Assembly: GCA_036676175.1 (NCBI GenBank)
Contig: JAKFDL010000104.1
Coordinates: 22,645 to 86,644 of the forward strand
DNA: 64,000 nt
From: Methylotenera_A sp036676175
GTDB taxonomy: Bacteria; Pseudomonadota; Gammaproteobacteria; Burkholderiales; Methylophilaceae
Reading direction: 5' to 3'
The notes beneath the pieces are model-generated. The model was not told where the DNA came from and made no database searches. It worked only from the letters and a program-made list of their open reading frames with translations. How positions within the stretch are numbered: position 1 is the first letter of the stretch; each line of letters starts with the position of its first letter. Positions 7,705 through 15,737 of the stretch are shown here, in pieces. The translations under genes were made by a program, and so were the position numbers.

Positions 7705-8877
7705 ATGAATATATTACTTATTTCAGATGTTTACTTTCCACGAGTGAATGGGGTCTCTACCTCAATTCGTACCTTTAGCGAGCAATTGCAAAAATTAGGT
7801 CACAGTGTGCATTTAATTGCGCCAGACTATGGCATTGCCACTGAAGATGAGGCGTGGATTACACGTGTGCCAGCACGCAACATTTTTTTCGACCCAGAAG
7901 ATAAGCTGATGAAATATAGCGAGGTATGGCGTTTAATACCGATACTCAAAAGTAAAAATTTTGATTTGGTGCATATCCACACGCCATTTATTGCACATTT
8001 TACCGGCTTAAAAATTGCCCAAAAACTAGCGCTACCAGTACTGGAAACCTACCACACTTTTTTTGAGGACTACCTGCACCATTATTTGCCATGGATACCC
8101 AAAGGTGTGGCAAAAAGCTTGGCTAGGTTTATATCGAAGAAACAGTGTAATCAGTTAGATGCATTGATAGCCCCATCTAAACCCATGTTGGATGTATTAC
8201 GCAGCTATGGTGTAACCGCTCCAGCCGAGGTGATTGCGACGGGTTTGCAGGCGAGCAGTTTTGTCGAGGCCGATGGTGACAAGTTTAGAATTAAGTATCA
8301 AATTCCGCTGGATAAACAGATGCTGCTATATGTAGGGCGTGTGGCACATGAAAAAAATATTGGTTTAATCATTAGGGTGGTGAAATTGTTAGCCCTGCAG
8401 CGGCCAGACGTGTTATTGGTGATTACCGGTGAGGGTCCGGCAGAACAAAGTTTGCATCAGCAAGTGCAAAGGTTGGGCATCGAAAAACATGTGCAGTTTA
8501 TTGGTTATTTGGATCGCAATACCGAGCTAAATACCTGCTACAAAGCGGCTGATATTTTTGTATTTGCATCCAAAAGTGAAACACAAGGCTTAGTGTTGCT
8601 GGAGGCAATGGCGCAAGGCACGCCCGTGGTGGCCATTGCTGAGCTGGGAACCGCCTCTATATTGGTTGAAGGGCAAGGCGCGCACATCAGCACGGAGGAC
8701 GAGACTGTATTTGCGCAAAAAATTAACGACTTGCTTGGCAACACGTTGGCACGAAATATATTAGGTGAGGCTGGCAGAGCTTACGCACTAAAGCATTGGT
8801 CTGCCAGTGCGAAAGCAGACGAAATGCTCAATTTTTATCGGTCCTTACAATCTAAGCATGATTTAGATAGGGTTTAA
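7705..8877 (+). CDS. GT4 glycosyltransferase, diacylglycerol glycosyltransferase-like
   Basis: 390 aa from ATG 7705 (MNILLISDVYFPRVNG is the usual family N-terminus; the in-frame ATG at 7654 lies within the Pho box). GT-B fold: the N-terminal acceptor domain has HIHTPF and the TYHTFFEDYLHHYLP region typical of glucosyl-diacylglycerol synthases and related mannosyltransferases. The C-terminal donor domain has GRVAHEKN and the EX7E motif in SETQGLVLLEAMAQGTPVV. No membrane span, so probably peripheral on the inner membrane. The expected role is moving a hexose from a nucleotide sugar to a lipid acceptor. Context (phospholipase C, PAP2, Pho box) points to glycolipid synthesis under phosphate limitation; this is inference. 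Confidence 0.8.
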   Translation: MNILLISDVYFPRVNGVSTSIRTFSEQLQKLGHSVHLIAPDYGIATEDEAWITRVPARNIFFDPEDKLMKYSEVWRLIPILKSKNFDLVHIHTPFIAHFTGLKIAQKLALPVLETYHTFFEDYLHHYLPWIPKGVAKSLARFISKKQCNQLDALIAPSKPMLDVLRSYGVTAPAEVIATGLQASSFVEADGDKFRIKYQIPLDKQMLLYVGRVAHEKNIGLIIRVVKLLALQRPDVLLVITGEGPAEQSLHQQVQRLGIEKHVQFIGYLDRNTELNTCYKAADIFVFASKSETQGLVLLEAMAQGTPVVAIAELGTASILVEGQGAHISTEDETVFAQKINDLLGNTLARNILGEAGRAYALKHWSASAKADEMLNFYRSLQSKHDLDRV

Positions 8878-8879
8878 CA

Positions 8880-8900
8880 AGCGGCAGAATTAATGCCGCT
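8880..8900. terminator. Hairpin in the convergent gap between GT4 and pit genes
   Basis: AGCGGCA at 8880-8886 pairs with TGCCGCT at 8894-8900. Only short T runs flank it on either strand, so it may be a weak bidirectional terminator for the two converging genes. Confidence 0.4.
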
Positions 8901-8936
8901 CAAAAAAACCGATATAAAGCAGCCTACATAATAAAC

Positions 8937-9932
8937 TTACATAAAATTACGGCCAAAATAATAAGCGGTTGCCGCAATTAAACCTGAGCAAGGAATGGTG
9001 AGTACCCACGCCCACACAATACGTGAAGCTAGGCCCCAGCGTACCGCAGAAACACGGCGTGACATGCCCACGCCAACAATGGCGCCCGTTATGGTGTGAG
9101 TTGTAGAAACCGGGATGCCGAGCCATGTTGCTAGAAACAGTGCAATCGCGCCAGAAGTCTGGGCGCAAAACGCGCCGCTGGGACGAATACGTGTGATGCC
9201 CATGCCCATGGTGCGTACAATACGCCAGCCTCCAAATAGTGTGCCCATTGCCATGGCTAAATGGCAGGCTATAATCACCCAGAATTGAATGTCAAAGCCT
9301 TGTTGGTAGCCATTCGCGACTAATAATACAGTAATAATCCCCATGGTTTTTTGTGCATCATTGCCGCCATGTCCCAGGCTGTAAAGTGAGGATGACACAA
9401 ATTGTAGTTTATTAAATACGCGCTCGGTGGGGTAGGGTGAGCGTTTTTCAACAATCCACAACACCAATACCATTAACAACAACGCCACCAACATGCCAAA
9501 CATCGGTGAAATAATAATAAACACAGAAGTTTTAATGAGGCCACCGGCAATGATGGCACTAGTGCCGCCTTTTGCGACGCCTGCACCCACTAAGCCACCC
9601 ACCAATGCGTGAGATGATGAGGACGGTATGCCGAGCCACCAGGTGATGATGTTCCAGGTAATCGCGCCACATAGCGCGCCAAATATTACGGCATTATTAA
9701 CAATATCGGGGTCAATCAGGCCTTTGCCGACCATTTTTGCCACTGCAGTACCAAATACTAAAAAAGCAATAAAGTTAAAAAATGCGGCCCACATCACCGC
9801 TGCTTGTGGTGTGAGCAGACGCGTAGAAACCATTAAAGCGATTGAGTTTGCTGCATCGTGAAAGCCATTCATAAAGTCGAATATGAGGGCAACTACCACG
9901 AGCAACGCCATGACGACAATTGCGTGTTCCAT
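8937..9932 (-). CDS. pit: Low-affinity inorganic phosphate transporter, PiT family
   Basis: 331 aa integral membrane protein with about ten helices. The family signature GFHDAANSIA is near residue 23 and is echoed in the second half by GHGGNDAQKTMG, as expected for the inverted repeat of PiT proteins. It imports phosphate (as metal-phosphate with H+) at high phosphate supply and is also the usual entry route for arsenate. The gene lies 12 bases after the DUF47 PhoU-like gene in one leftward unit. There is no Pho box upstream, consistent with constitutive use. Confidence 0.93.
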   Translation of the reverse strand: MEHAIVVMALLVVVALIFDFMNGFHDAANSIALMVSTRLLTPQAAVMWAAFFNFIAFLVFGTAVAKMVGKGLIDPDIVNNAVIFGALCGAITWNIITWWLGIPSSSSHALVGGLVGAGVAKGGTSAIIAGGLIKTSVFIIISPMFGMLVALLLMVLVLWIVEKRSPYPTERVFNKLQFVSSSLYSLGHGGNDAQKTMGIITVLLVANGYQQGFDIQFWVIIACHLAMAMGTLFGGWRIVRTMGMGITRIRPSGAFCAQTSGAIALFLATWLGIPVSTTHTITGAIVGVGMSRRVSAVRWGLASRIVWAWVLTIPCSGLIAATAYYFGRNFM

Positions 9933-9944
9933 GAATTAAGCCCC

Positions 9945-10601
9945 TTAGATACGCTCTAGTACGACGCCATGAATCACATCTGCAACATCTTCACAGCTAT
10001 CCACTGCATCTTCAAACAAATCATACAACTCGCGCGAGCGAATCAGCGTACGCGCATCCGACTCTTCCCTGAATAGACGTTGCATACCAGCGCGCATCAC
10101 GTGATCTGCTTCGCCCTCAATGGCGCTAATTTCCTCGCAATTACGTAAAATGCGTGCAGCGTCTTTCATGTCAGACAGCATGTGCACAGTTTCACGTACT
10201 TTTTCAGATGCACGCAATAAAATCTGTCCTAGTGCGACCATTTCCGGGGTAAAGCTGCTGTGGCCATAAATCTTTGCACTTTGTGGAATATCTTCCATGT
10301 AATCAATAATGTCGTCTAGCGCCATGGCTAATTCGCGAATCTCGCGTCTATCGAAAGGGGTAATAAATGTTTTGTGCAGTGAGAGTAAAATTTCCTTGGT
10401 GTATTCATCCGCCTCAGATTCAATCGCCCTGATTTCGGCAAAATGTTGTTCAAATTTATCTTCATCGCTGACCGCCGCCATCATGGCGAGCACTTTAGAG
10501 GCACGCACTGCACAATCGGCAAGGTTGTTAAACAAGATGAAATAATTATCACTTTTTGGCGTGATAGAGCCCATTAAGCGTGAAAAAAAGCCGCTCGACA
10601 T
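9945..10601 (-). CDS. DUF47/PhoU-like accessory protein of the PiT transporter
   Basis: 218 aa, all helical, of the DUF47 family (YkaA/Pit accessory protein), distant kin of PhoU. Acidic metal-binding helices are visible (EIRAIESEADEYTKEIL near 55 and EEISAIEGEADHVMRAG near 155). It is thought to modulate PiT transporters. The ribosome site is GGGAGA upstream of ATG. It is the first gene of the leftward pair with pit and is divergent from the aquaporin-arsC pair. Confidence 0.88.
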   Translation of the reverse strand: MSSGFFSRLMGSITPKSDNYFILFNNLADCAVRASKVLAMMAAVSDEDKFEQHFAEIRAIESEADEYTKEILLSLHKTFITPFDRREIRELAMALDDIIDYMEDIPQSAKIYGHSSFTPEMVALGQILLRASEKVRETVHMLSDMKDAARILRNCEEISAIEGEADHVMRAGMQRLFREESDARTLIRSRELYDLFEDAVDSCEDVADVIHGVVLERI

Positions 10602-10673
10602 AATTTGTTTCTCCCAATTTTAGTTTGTTTTCAACTACATTTATAATATGCGTAAGTTTAACTTCTTACACTC

Positions 10674-11384
10674 ATGACCGCGAGCTTAAATCAAAGAAAA
10701 CATGACAAAAATATGACAAATAATTTAAAAAATACACTTAAGCTTCAACTTATCAGCGAGTTTATTGGCACAGCCTTATTGCTGGCAGTGGTCACTGGTT
10801 CCGGCATCATGGGCGAAAGTCTGGCCGCGGGCAATGCTGCTTTAGCTTTGTTGGGCAACAGTATTGCAACTGGCTGTGGTTTGTATGTGCTGATTTCACT
10901 GCTGGGGCCAATCTCAGGTGCACATTTTAATCCTGTGGTCAGCCTGATGTTTTGGCGCATGGGCACACTGGATTTACGCATGCTTATTGTCTATTTGTGT
11001 GCACAACTCTCAGGGGCTATTGCAGGCGTTTGGTTAACACATTTAATGTTTGGTGTTCCAATTTTGCAACAATCAGATAATGCTAGAAATGGTGTAGGTA
11101 TATTGGCCAGTGAGCTGGTTTCCACTTTGGTTTTGTTGGGCGTGATTTATTTGGGCGTTAAAGTCGCGAAAGATAAAATAGCTATGCTGGTCGCGTTGAC
11201 AGTGACAGGTGGTTATTGGTTTACTTCAAGTACCTTTTTTGCCAATCCCGCTGTCACTATCGCGAGAAGTTTAAGTAATACATTTGTCGGCATTGCACCT
11301 GCGGATGTGTTGGGATTTATTACGGCACAATTGCTGGCAGCGATTATCATCATTTTTATTGCGAGGAAGTTAGAAAAAACATGA
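10674..11384 (+). CDS. MIP-family aquaporin/aquaglyceroporin, probable arsenite channel (AqpS-like)
   Basis: 236 aa, six membrane helices, with both pore motifs: NPV in GAHFNPVVSL and NPA in FFANPAVTIARS. The selectivity-filter Arg follows the second motif. The gene overlaps arsC by 4 bp (ATGA), the arrangement seen in the Sinorhizobium AqpS-ArsC arsenate detoxification pair, where arsenate is reduced inside and arsenite leaves by the channel. This predicts arsenite efflux rather than water traffic. ATG 10674 or the in-frame ATG 10713 could be the start, neither with a strong ribosome site. A TATAAT sits at about 10643. Confidence 0.85.
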   Translation: MTASLNQRKHDKNMTNNLKNTLKLQLISEFIGTALLLAVVTGSGIMGESLAAGNAALALLGNSIATGCGLYVLISLLGPISGAHFNPVVSLMFWRMGTLDLRMLIVYLCAQLSGAIAGVWLTHLMFGVPILQQSDNARNGVGILASELVSTLVLLGVIYLGVKVAKDKIAMLVALTVTGGYWFTSSTFFANPAVTIARSLSNTFVGIAPADVLGFITAQLLAAIIIIFIARKLEKT

Positions 11385-11788
11385 GTGAAGTCACTATCTA
11401 TCACAACCCGGCCTGCGGCACGTCACGAAACACTTTGGCAATGATACGCGCCAGTGGTGTGGAGCCAGAAATTATCCAATATTTAAAGACACCTCCGACG
11501 CGCGAGAAATTAACTGAATTGATAGCCAATATTGGAGAGGGTTGCAGGGCGCTGCTTAGAAAGAAGGGCACACCATACGATGAACTTGGTTTAGATGATG
11601 CAAGTTTGAGTGATGATGCGCTGGTAGACGCCATGCTAGCACACCCTATTTTAATCAATCGGCCAATTGTAGTGACAAGCAAAGGCACCAAGCTGTGTCG
11701 ACCTTCTGAAATTGTTTTAGAGATTTTAGATAATCCACACATTGGCGACTTTGTAAAAGAGGACGGTGAAATTGTAAAGGCAGGCTAA
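11381..11788 (+). CDS. arsC: Arsenate reductase, glutaredoxin-dependent
   Basis: 135 aa thioredoxin-fold ArsC. The catalytic Cys12 is in the HNPACGTSRN loop, and the arginines corresponding to Arg60, Arg94 and Arg107 of the plasmid R773 enzyme are visible in LLRKKG, INRPIV and LCRPSE. It reduces arsenate to arsenite with glutathione and glutaredoxin. The start overlaps the aquaporin stop (ATGA), so the two are translationally coupled. There is no arsR or arsB nearby in the window. Some ArsC-fold proteins (YffB/Spx types) are not arsenate reductases, but the intact active site and partner support ArsC. Confidence 0.9.
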   Translation: MSEVTIYHNPACGTSRNTLAMIRASGVEPEIIQYLKTPPTREKLTELIANIGEGCRALLRKKGTPYDELGLDDASLSDDALVDAMLAHPILINRPIVVTSKGTKLCRPSEIVLEILDNPHIGDFVKEDGEIVKAG

Positions 11789-11860
11789 GGCTTAAAAGCG
11801 CTATAATGACGCTTTTAAAAATTAAGCCCAAGTTAAAGAATTAAGTCACTAAAGAACCCT

Positions 11861-12965
11861 ATGGAAGCCGAACAACTCAACCAAATCGCCAACCGTCTGA
11901 CCGATCTAAGTGCGCGTCATCTTGCGCTCAGGGGGTATCTTTGACTTTGACAATAAAGCGCAAAAGTTAGAGGAAGTAAACGGCCTGCTGGAAGACCCCA
12001 AAGTATGGGACAACGCCGAAAAGGCGCAAAAACTTGGTAAAGAAAAACGTGCATTAGAGCTGGTAGTAGTTAATTTACAAAATTTAGAAGCCAGTATTAA
12101 AGACAGCCAAGAGCTATTTGAGATGGCGCGCGAAGAGAACGACGACGAAACATTGTTGAGCGTGGATGCGGACAGCCAAGAAATAGAAACAAAAATCGCC
12201 GACATGGAATTTAAGCGCATGTTCTCTGGCGAGCTAGATGGCGCCAACTGTTTTATCGAATTTCAATCAGGTAGTGGCGGTACTGAAGCGCAAGATTGGT
12301 GCAATATGCTGTTGCGCATGTATTTACGCTATTGTGAGCGCAAAGGCTTTAAAGTAGAGGTGTTAGAGCTTTCGGACGGCGATGTGGCGGGTATTAAAGG
12401 TGCTAGCGTTAAGGTCAATGGCGATTATGCTTACGGGACGTTACGCACCGAAAATGGCGTACATCGCTTAGTGCGTAAGTCTCCATTTGACAGCAACGCT
12501 AAACGCCATACTTCTTTTGCCAGTGTGCAGATATTTCCTGAAGTAGATGATTCGATTCAAATTGACATTAACCCTGCTGATTTGCGTATTGATACGTATC
12601 GCGCTAGTGGCGCAGGCGGCCAGCACATCAACAAAACCGATTCTGCCGTGCGCATCACCCATTTGCCCACTAATGTCGTCGTGCAATGCCAAAATGACCG
12701 TAGTCAACACCGTAACCGCGAAGAGGCGATGAACATGCTGAAGGGTGCGTTGTACAATTTAGAACTGAACAAGCGTAATGCCGACAAACAGGCGATAGAA
12801 GATGCCAAAACAGATATTGGCTGGGGCCATCAAATTCGCAGTTATGTGCTAGACCAAGGCCGTATTAAAGATTTACGTACCAATGTGGAGATAGGCAATA
12901 CACAAGGCGTGCTCGATGGCGACCTTGATCCATTTATACAAGAGAGTTTGAAACAGGGAGTTTAA
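11861..12965 (+). CDS. prfB: Peptide chain release factor 2, with programmed +1 frameshift
   Basis: RF2, 367 aa after the shift. Translation starts at ATG 11861, runs 27 codons, and meets an in-frame TGA at 11942-11944. The site is the classic CTT-TGA-C preceded by the SD-like AGGGGG (about 11931-11935). Ribosomes skip one base and continue with GAC at 11943. Low RF2 therefore raises RF2 synthesis. The main frame carries the stop-codon recognition tripeptide SPF (RKSPFDSNAKRH) and the peptidyl-hydrolysis motif GGQ (SGAGGQHINKTDSAVR). lysS starts two bases after the stop. Confidence 0.97.
11925..11945 (+). promoter_or_regulatory. prfB autoregulatory frameshift element
   Basis: SD-like AGGGGG, then TAT-CTT-TGA-C, the conserved RF2 recoding signal. 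The slippery codon is CTT at 11939-11941 and the stop is TGA at 11942-11944. Confidence 0.95.
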
Positions 12966-12967
12966 GC

Positions 12968-14518
12968 GTGAGCGAGCAAGAAAATATAGTATCTATTGAC
13001 GAAAGCCATGTAGATGAAAATCACGTCATTGCAGAACGACGCGAGAAATTAAAAGCACTACGTGAAGCCGCAAAAGCTGGCAATAGTGCAGCTTTCCCAA
13101 ATGATTTTAAGCCAAAAGATAAAGCGGATAGCCTACAAAAAACTTATGCTACGCAAGATAAAGAAACGCTAGATCCGCAAAGCATTCCTGCCACTGTGGC
13201 AGGTCGTATGGTGCTAAAACGGGTGATGGGTAAAGCCAGTTTTGCCACTATTCAAGATGGCAGCGGTGAGCATGCAGGTGCACGTATTCAGCTGTATGTA
13301 GCGCGCGATGAAATTGGCGAGGCGCTATACGAAAGCTTTAAACATTGGGATTTAGGCGATATTTTGGGTGCCACAGGCCGCTTGTTTAAAACCAAAACGG
13401 GAGAGTTATCGATTCATGTCAGTGAGATTAAGTTACTCACCAAATCGCTACGCCCATTACCTGAAAAATATCATGGTTTGAGCGACCAAGAGACTAAATA
13501 TCGGCAAAGATATGTTGACTTAATTACCAGTGAAGAAGCGCGCGCCACCTTTATTGCACGCAGTAAAGTGGTGTCGGCCATTCGCGACTTTATGATTCAA
13601 AATGAGTTTTTAGAAGTGGAAACACCGATGTTGCATCCCATTCCAGGCGGCGCATCGGCCAAGCCATTTATGACACACCACAATGCGTTAGACATGCAAA
13701 TGTTCATGCGTATTGCACCAGAGTTGTACCTGAAAAGATTGATTGTGGGTGGGTTTCAGCGTGTGTTTGAGATGAACCGCAATTTTAGAAACGAAGGTTT
13801 GAGCGTCCGGCATAACCCAGAATTTACCATGATGGAATTTTATGCGGCGTACACCGATTACCACTGGTTAATGGATTTTACCGAGGCAACCATCCGTGCT
13901 GCGGCTATAGCTGCGCGCGGTACCGCAGTGCTGAATTACGATGGCAAAGAGGTCGATTTAAGCAAACCGTTTGAGCGCTTAACGATTATTGGCGCGATAC
14001 AAAAATATGCGCCGCGATACACCTTAGAACAATTGAATGATGCTGCATTCTTACGCGCCGAAATTCTAAAACTTGGTGCAAAACCATTTGACCACGCCGG
14101 CTTGGGCGCGCTGCAATTGGCACTATTTGAAGAAACAGCCGAAAGCCAATTGTGGCATCCGACCTATATTATTGACTATCCCGTAGAGGTTTCACCGCTT
14201 GCCCGTGCCAGCGACAAAAACCCGGAAATCACCGAACGCTTTGAGCTTTTTATTACCGGGCGTGAAATGGCCAATGGTTTTAGTGAGTTAAATGACGCAG
14301 AAGATCAGGCAGAGCGCTTTACTGCACAGATGAAAGCCAAAGAAGCGGGCGACGGAGAAGCAATGTATTACGATGCCGATTTTATACGCGCATTAGAATA
14401 TGGCATGCCACCAACAGGTGGCTGTGGCATTGGTATTGATCGTTTAGTGATGTTGATTACCGATAGCCCAAGTATTCGTGATGTGATCCTGTTCCCGCAT
14501 ATGCGACCTGAAGCTTAA
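12968..14518 (+). CDS. lysS: Lysyl-tRNA synthetase, class II
   Basis: 516 aa from a GTG start two bases after prfB, with the usual prfB-lysS order. The N-terminal OB-fold anticodon-binding domain contains VAGRMVLKRVMGKASFATIQD. The class II catalytic motifs are: motif 1 around FLEVETPMLHPIPGGASAKPF, motif 2 in FRNEGLSVRHNPEFTMMEFY and motif 3 in GCGIGIDRLVM. It charges tRNA-Lys. A strong terminator follows. Confidence 0.97.
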   Translation: MSEQENIVSIDESHVDENHVIAERREKLKALREAAKAGNSAAFPNDFKPKDKADSLQKTYATQDKETLDPQSIPATVAGRMVLKRVMGKASFATIQDGSGEHAGARIQLYVARDEIGEALYESFKHWDLGDILGATGRLFKTKTGELSIHVSEIKLLTKSLRPLPEKYHGLSDQETKYRQRYVDLITSEEARATFIARSKVVSAIRDFMIQNEFLEVETPMLHPIPGGASAKPFMTHHNALDMQMFMRIAPELYLKRLIVGGFQRVFEMNRNFRNEGLSVRHNPEFTMMEFYAAYTDYHWLMDFTEATIRAAAIAARGTAVLNYDGKEVDLSKPFERLTIIGAIQKYAPRYTLEQLNDAAFLRAEILKLGAKPFDHAGLGALQLALFEETAESQLWHPTYIIDYPVEVSPLARASDKNPEITERFELFITGREMANGFSELNDAEDQAERFTAQMKAKEAGDGEAMYYDADFIRALEYGMPPTGGCGIGIDRLVMLITDSPSIRDVILFPHMRPEA

Positions 14519-14536
14519 GCTTAATTAGCCTTATAT

Positions 14537-14566
14537 AAAAACCACCTAGCAATAGGTGGTTTTTTA
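14537..14566 (+). terminator. Rho-independent terminator after lysS
   Basis: ACCACCTA at 14541-14548 pairs with TAGGTGGT at 14553-14560 around a GCAA tetraloop, extended by flanking A-T pairs and followed by a T run. It insulates the pst operon. Confidence 0.9.
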
Positions 14567-14570
14567 TTAT

Positions 14571-14588
14571 TTGTCACAATACTGTCAT
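14571..14588 (+). promoter_or_regulatory. Pho box of the pst operon
   Basis: TTGTCAC-AATA-CTGTCAT, two near-perfect heptamers 11 bp apart. Ten bases downstream is TATTAT (14599-14604), a good -10. pstS begins at 14638. This is the best PhoB site in the window. Confidence 0.85.
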
Positions 14589-14637
14589 ATTTCCTTTTTA
14601 TTATTAGCACAAGTTAATCAGGTCAATAAGGGAAAAA

Positions 14638-15621
14638 ATGATGTTAAAGAGTTTAAGTATTGCGGCATTAATTGCAACGGCATTTACAAGCGGCTTAGTA
14701 GAAGCGGCTGATAAAATCATCAAGATTGACGGTTCTAGCACGGTGTATCCAATTACCGAAGCCGTAGCCGAAGAATTTCAAAAAGCACAAAAAGTAAAAG
14801 TGACAGTCGGTGAATCTGGTACTGGTGGTGGCTTCAAAAAATTCTGCCGTGGTGAGACTGATATTTCAAATGCTTCACGCCCAATTTCACAAAAAGAAAT
14901 CGACGCTTGTAAAGAAGCGGGTATTCAATTTATCGAGTTACCCATCGCATTCGATGCGCTCACGGTTGTCGTTAACAACAAAAATGACTGGGTAAAAAGT
15001 ATTACTGTTGAAGAATTGAAAAAAATATGGGGCCCAGGCTCTAGCGTTAAAAGCTGGAAACAAGTGAACCCTGCTTATCCTGACAAAAAGCTAGGCCTAT
15101 ATGGTCCTGGTACCGCCTCTGGCACTTTTGATTATTTCAGCGAAGCGATTAACGGAAAGTCAAAAGCGCATCGTACCGATTACACACCATCAGAAGATGA
15201 CAACGTGTTGGTAAAAGGTGTAACGGGTGACGCGGGTGGTATGGCTTATTTTGGCATGGCGTACTATGAAGAAAATAAAGACAAATTACGCGCAATTCCA
15301 GTGGCAGTAAAAGCCGGTTCACCAGCAGTTTTGCCATCCGTGCAAACGGTTGAAGATGGTACCTACCAGCCATTAGCCCGTCCTATCTTTATCTATGTCA
15401 ACGCCACGGCTGCTGCGTTTAAGCCAGAGGTGAAAGCATTCGTGAATTTTTATTTAGACAATGCACCGACATTGGTTAAAGAAGTTAAATATGTACCATT
15501 GCCAGCAGAAGATTACGCAGCAGTTAAGGCGCATTTTAAAGCAAACAAACCTGGTACAGGCTTTGGTGGTAAAAATGAAGTGGGTATTAAGGTTAAAGAT
15601 TTGCTCAGTAAAATTGAGTAA
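14638..15621 (+). CDS. pstS: Phosphate ABC transporter, periplasmic phosphate-binding protein
   Basis: 327 aa with a signal peptide (MMLKSLSIAALIATAFTSG, cleaved after VEA). The mature N-terminus has KIDGSSTVYPITEAVAEEF, the phosphate-binding loop of PstS, followed by GESGTGGGFKKF and SNASRPI, which also touch phosphate. It delivers phosphate to PstCA with high affinity. The ribosome site is AGGGA before the tandem ATG codons at 14638 and 14641. Expression should be driven by the Pho box at 14571. A hairpin after the stop probably keeps pstS mRNA more abundant than the rest of the operon. Confidence 0.95.
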   Translation: MMLKSLSIAALIATAFTSGLVEAADKIIKIDGSSTVYPITEAVAEEFQKAQKVKVTVGESGTGGGFKKFCRGETDISNASRPISQKEIDACKEAGIQFIELPIAFDALTVVVNNKNDWVKSITVEELKKIWGPGSSVKSWKQVNPAYPDKKLGLYGPGTASGTFDYFSEAINGKSKAHRTDYTPSEDDNVLVKGVTGDAGGMAYFGMAYYEENKDKLRAIPVAVKAGSPAVLPSVQTVEDGTYQPLARPIFIYVNATAAAFKPEVKAFVNFYLDNAPTLVKEVKYVPLPAEDYAAVKAHFKANKPGTGFGGKNEVGIKVKDLLSKIE

Positions 15622-15627
15622 TCATTG

Positions 15628-15645
15628 CTGTCACTATGCTGTTAA
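15628..15645 (+). promoter_or_regulatory. Weak Pho-box-like sequence between pstS and pstC
   Basis: CTGTCAC-TATG-CTGTTAA; the first heptamer is 6/7 and the second 5/7. It overlaps the start of the terminator hairpin, so it may be chance. Confidence 0.25.
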
Positions 15646-15673
15646 AAAAGGGGCGAAAGTTCGCTCCTTTTTT
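15644..15673 (+). terminator. Intra-operon terminator or attenuator after pstS
   Basis: The A-tract and GGGGCGA arm (15644-15656) pairs with TCGCTCCTTTTTT (15661-15673), leaving one bulge. pstC, pstA, pstB and phoU must be reached by read-through, a common way to make excess binding protein. Confidence 0.75.
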
Positions 15674-15737
15674 ACAGTAGAACTTTAACCAGTTGTTAAT
15701 ACGTTTATATTATTAGCTACAATGAAAGTCCCATTTT

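Noticed and set aside
11793..11817. Terminator after arsC
   Set aside because: A stem TAAAAGCG/CGCTTTTA exists but no T run follows, and a TATAAT in the loop suggests it may be part of the prfB promoter.
11942..11944. In-frame stop making prfB a pseudogene
   Set aside because: It is the conserved RF2 programmed frameshift with an SD-like AGGGGG and CTT-TGA-C, not a disabling mutation.
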